In this document: in pieces, positions 63,656-64,000 of the stretch
Layout: every line of letters begins with the position of its first letter
How positions within the stretch are numbered: the stretch's first letter is position 1
Assembly: GCA_018907035.1 (NCBI GenBank)
Contig: JACCIC010000054.1
Coordinates: forward strand, 1,329,001 to 1,393,000
DNA length: 64,000 nucleotides
Reading direction: 5' to 3'
Origin: Sycobia sp. Sy_11
Taxonomy: Eukaryota > Arthropoda > Insecta > Hymenoptera > Epichrysomallidae
Translations under genes and position numbers: made by a program
The notes under the pieces: generated by a model
What the model was told of the DNA's origin: nothing
Database searches by the model: none
What the model saw: the letters and a program-made list of their open reading frames with translations, nothing else

Positions 63656-63961
63656 GTTCAGGCGTGAGCGTGTAGCGCGTGTAGCGCGCGCGTCGATGGG
63701 CCGAGCGCCGTGTGTGAGTGCGCGAAAAAAGCTCGTAAACGCGCATTGCGTAACGGCCGAGTCTATGGCCCTCTCGGTCGCCGTCGACCACGCGACTGAC
63801 CCACATACGCGTGCTTTATTTAAACCGGTTTCACGTCCACTTCTCCGTCCCCTCCCCGCCACTCCCGCCGCGCCGCTCTGCCCCTCAGCGCGTCTTGGAG
63901 CTTTCAGTCTCGGCCTGAGAGGAGGGGGGCGCGTGGAACGCCGGAGCTCGAAAGAGGTGCG

Positions 63962-63995
<34 letters not shown>
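63655..63995 (+). promoter_or_regulatory. CpG-rich, promoter-like block at the window edge
   Basis: GC- and CpG-rich sequence with TTTCAGTCTCGG (an initiator-like TCAGTC near 63904) and a possible donor GAG|GTGCGT at about 63957, then a (GA)n tract running to the window end. It could be the promoter and first exon of a gene continuing past 64,000. Confidence 0.22.
63965..63993. repeat. (GA)n microsatellite at the window edge
   Basis: Uninterrupted; may continue beyond the window. Confidence 0.9.
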
Positions 63996-63998
<3 letters not shown>

Positions 63999-64000
63999 AG

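Noticed and set aside
63230..63667. 145-codon plus-strand ORF, basic
   Set aside because: The basic tail is a (GAA)n purine tract, the start is TTG, and a GCG|GTAAGA donor within it has no partner.

Overview
The window looks like nuclear DNA from an insect, most likely a hymenopteran and perhaps an ant. I infer this from four things. AT-rich DNA alternates abruptly with CpG-rich islands. Dinucleotide microsatellites are extremely dense: about 25 (TA)n and about 23 (GA)n/(CT)n tracts in 64 kb. A mariner element of the DD34D type is present. The one gene I can build has short introns with GT-AG borders. There are no bacterial operons, no ribosome-binding-site-spaced ORFs and no rRNA. Species-level assignment is not possible by eye.

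Protein-coding content is very low. The one convincing host gene lies at about 17.4-18.57 kb on the + strand. It has a TATA box, three short coding exons, an AATAAA signal, and a predicted secreted peptide of about 73 residues with a signal peptide, a short polar spacer and an eight-cysteine C-terminal domain. I recognise no known family from its cysteine spacing. It is the best candidate for something undescribed here, possibly a host-defence, venom-type or signalling peptide; that role is inference. WGATAR motifs lie upstream of its TATA box.

The one clear mobile element is a mariner at 27,875-28,887. It has near-perfect 26-bp terminal inverted repeats and TA target duplications. Its minus-strand transposase is dead, with frameshifts, stops and two internal deletions that remove the first and third catalytic aspartates. 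A few tRNA-like fragments with degenerate box A/box B sequences (about 4.85, 26.9, 31.8 and 42.3 kb) may be SINE remnants.

Layout: AT-rich DNA without recognisable genes dominates 1-6.3, 7.3-9.7, 10.6-11.9, 12.8-14.4, 15.7-20.3, 23-25.5, 29.8-30.8, 31.7-32.9, 35.9-36.6, 37.5-38.7, 42.1-44.0, 45.1-46.5, 47.3-48.2, 50.5-51.8, 53.5-54.9, 56.4-57.3, 59-60.5 and 61.3-62.6 kb. Between these lie GC- and CpG-rich islands, for example 14.4-15.6, 20.4-21.3, 22.25-22.76, 25.8-26.35, 33.0-35.3, 38.8-40.7, 44.0-45.0, 48.2-50.4, 51.9-53.5, 57.8-59.0 and 60.4-61.3 kb. Many islands contain or border microsatellites. Their long ORFs are open on several frames and strands at once and run through repeats, so I treat them as chance. 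Some islands carry core-promoter or splice-donor-like sequences and could hold regulatory DNA or first exons of genes lying mostly outside the window. The overall picture is a gene-poor intergenic region or a very large intron with one small secreted-peptide gene in it.
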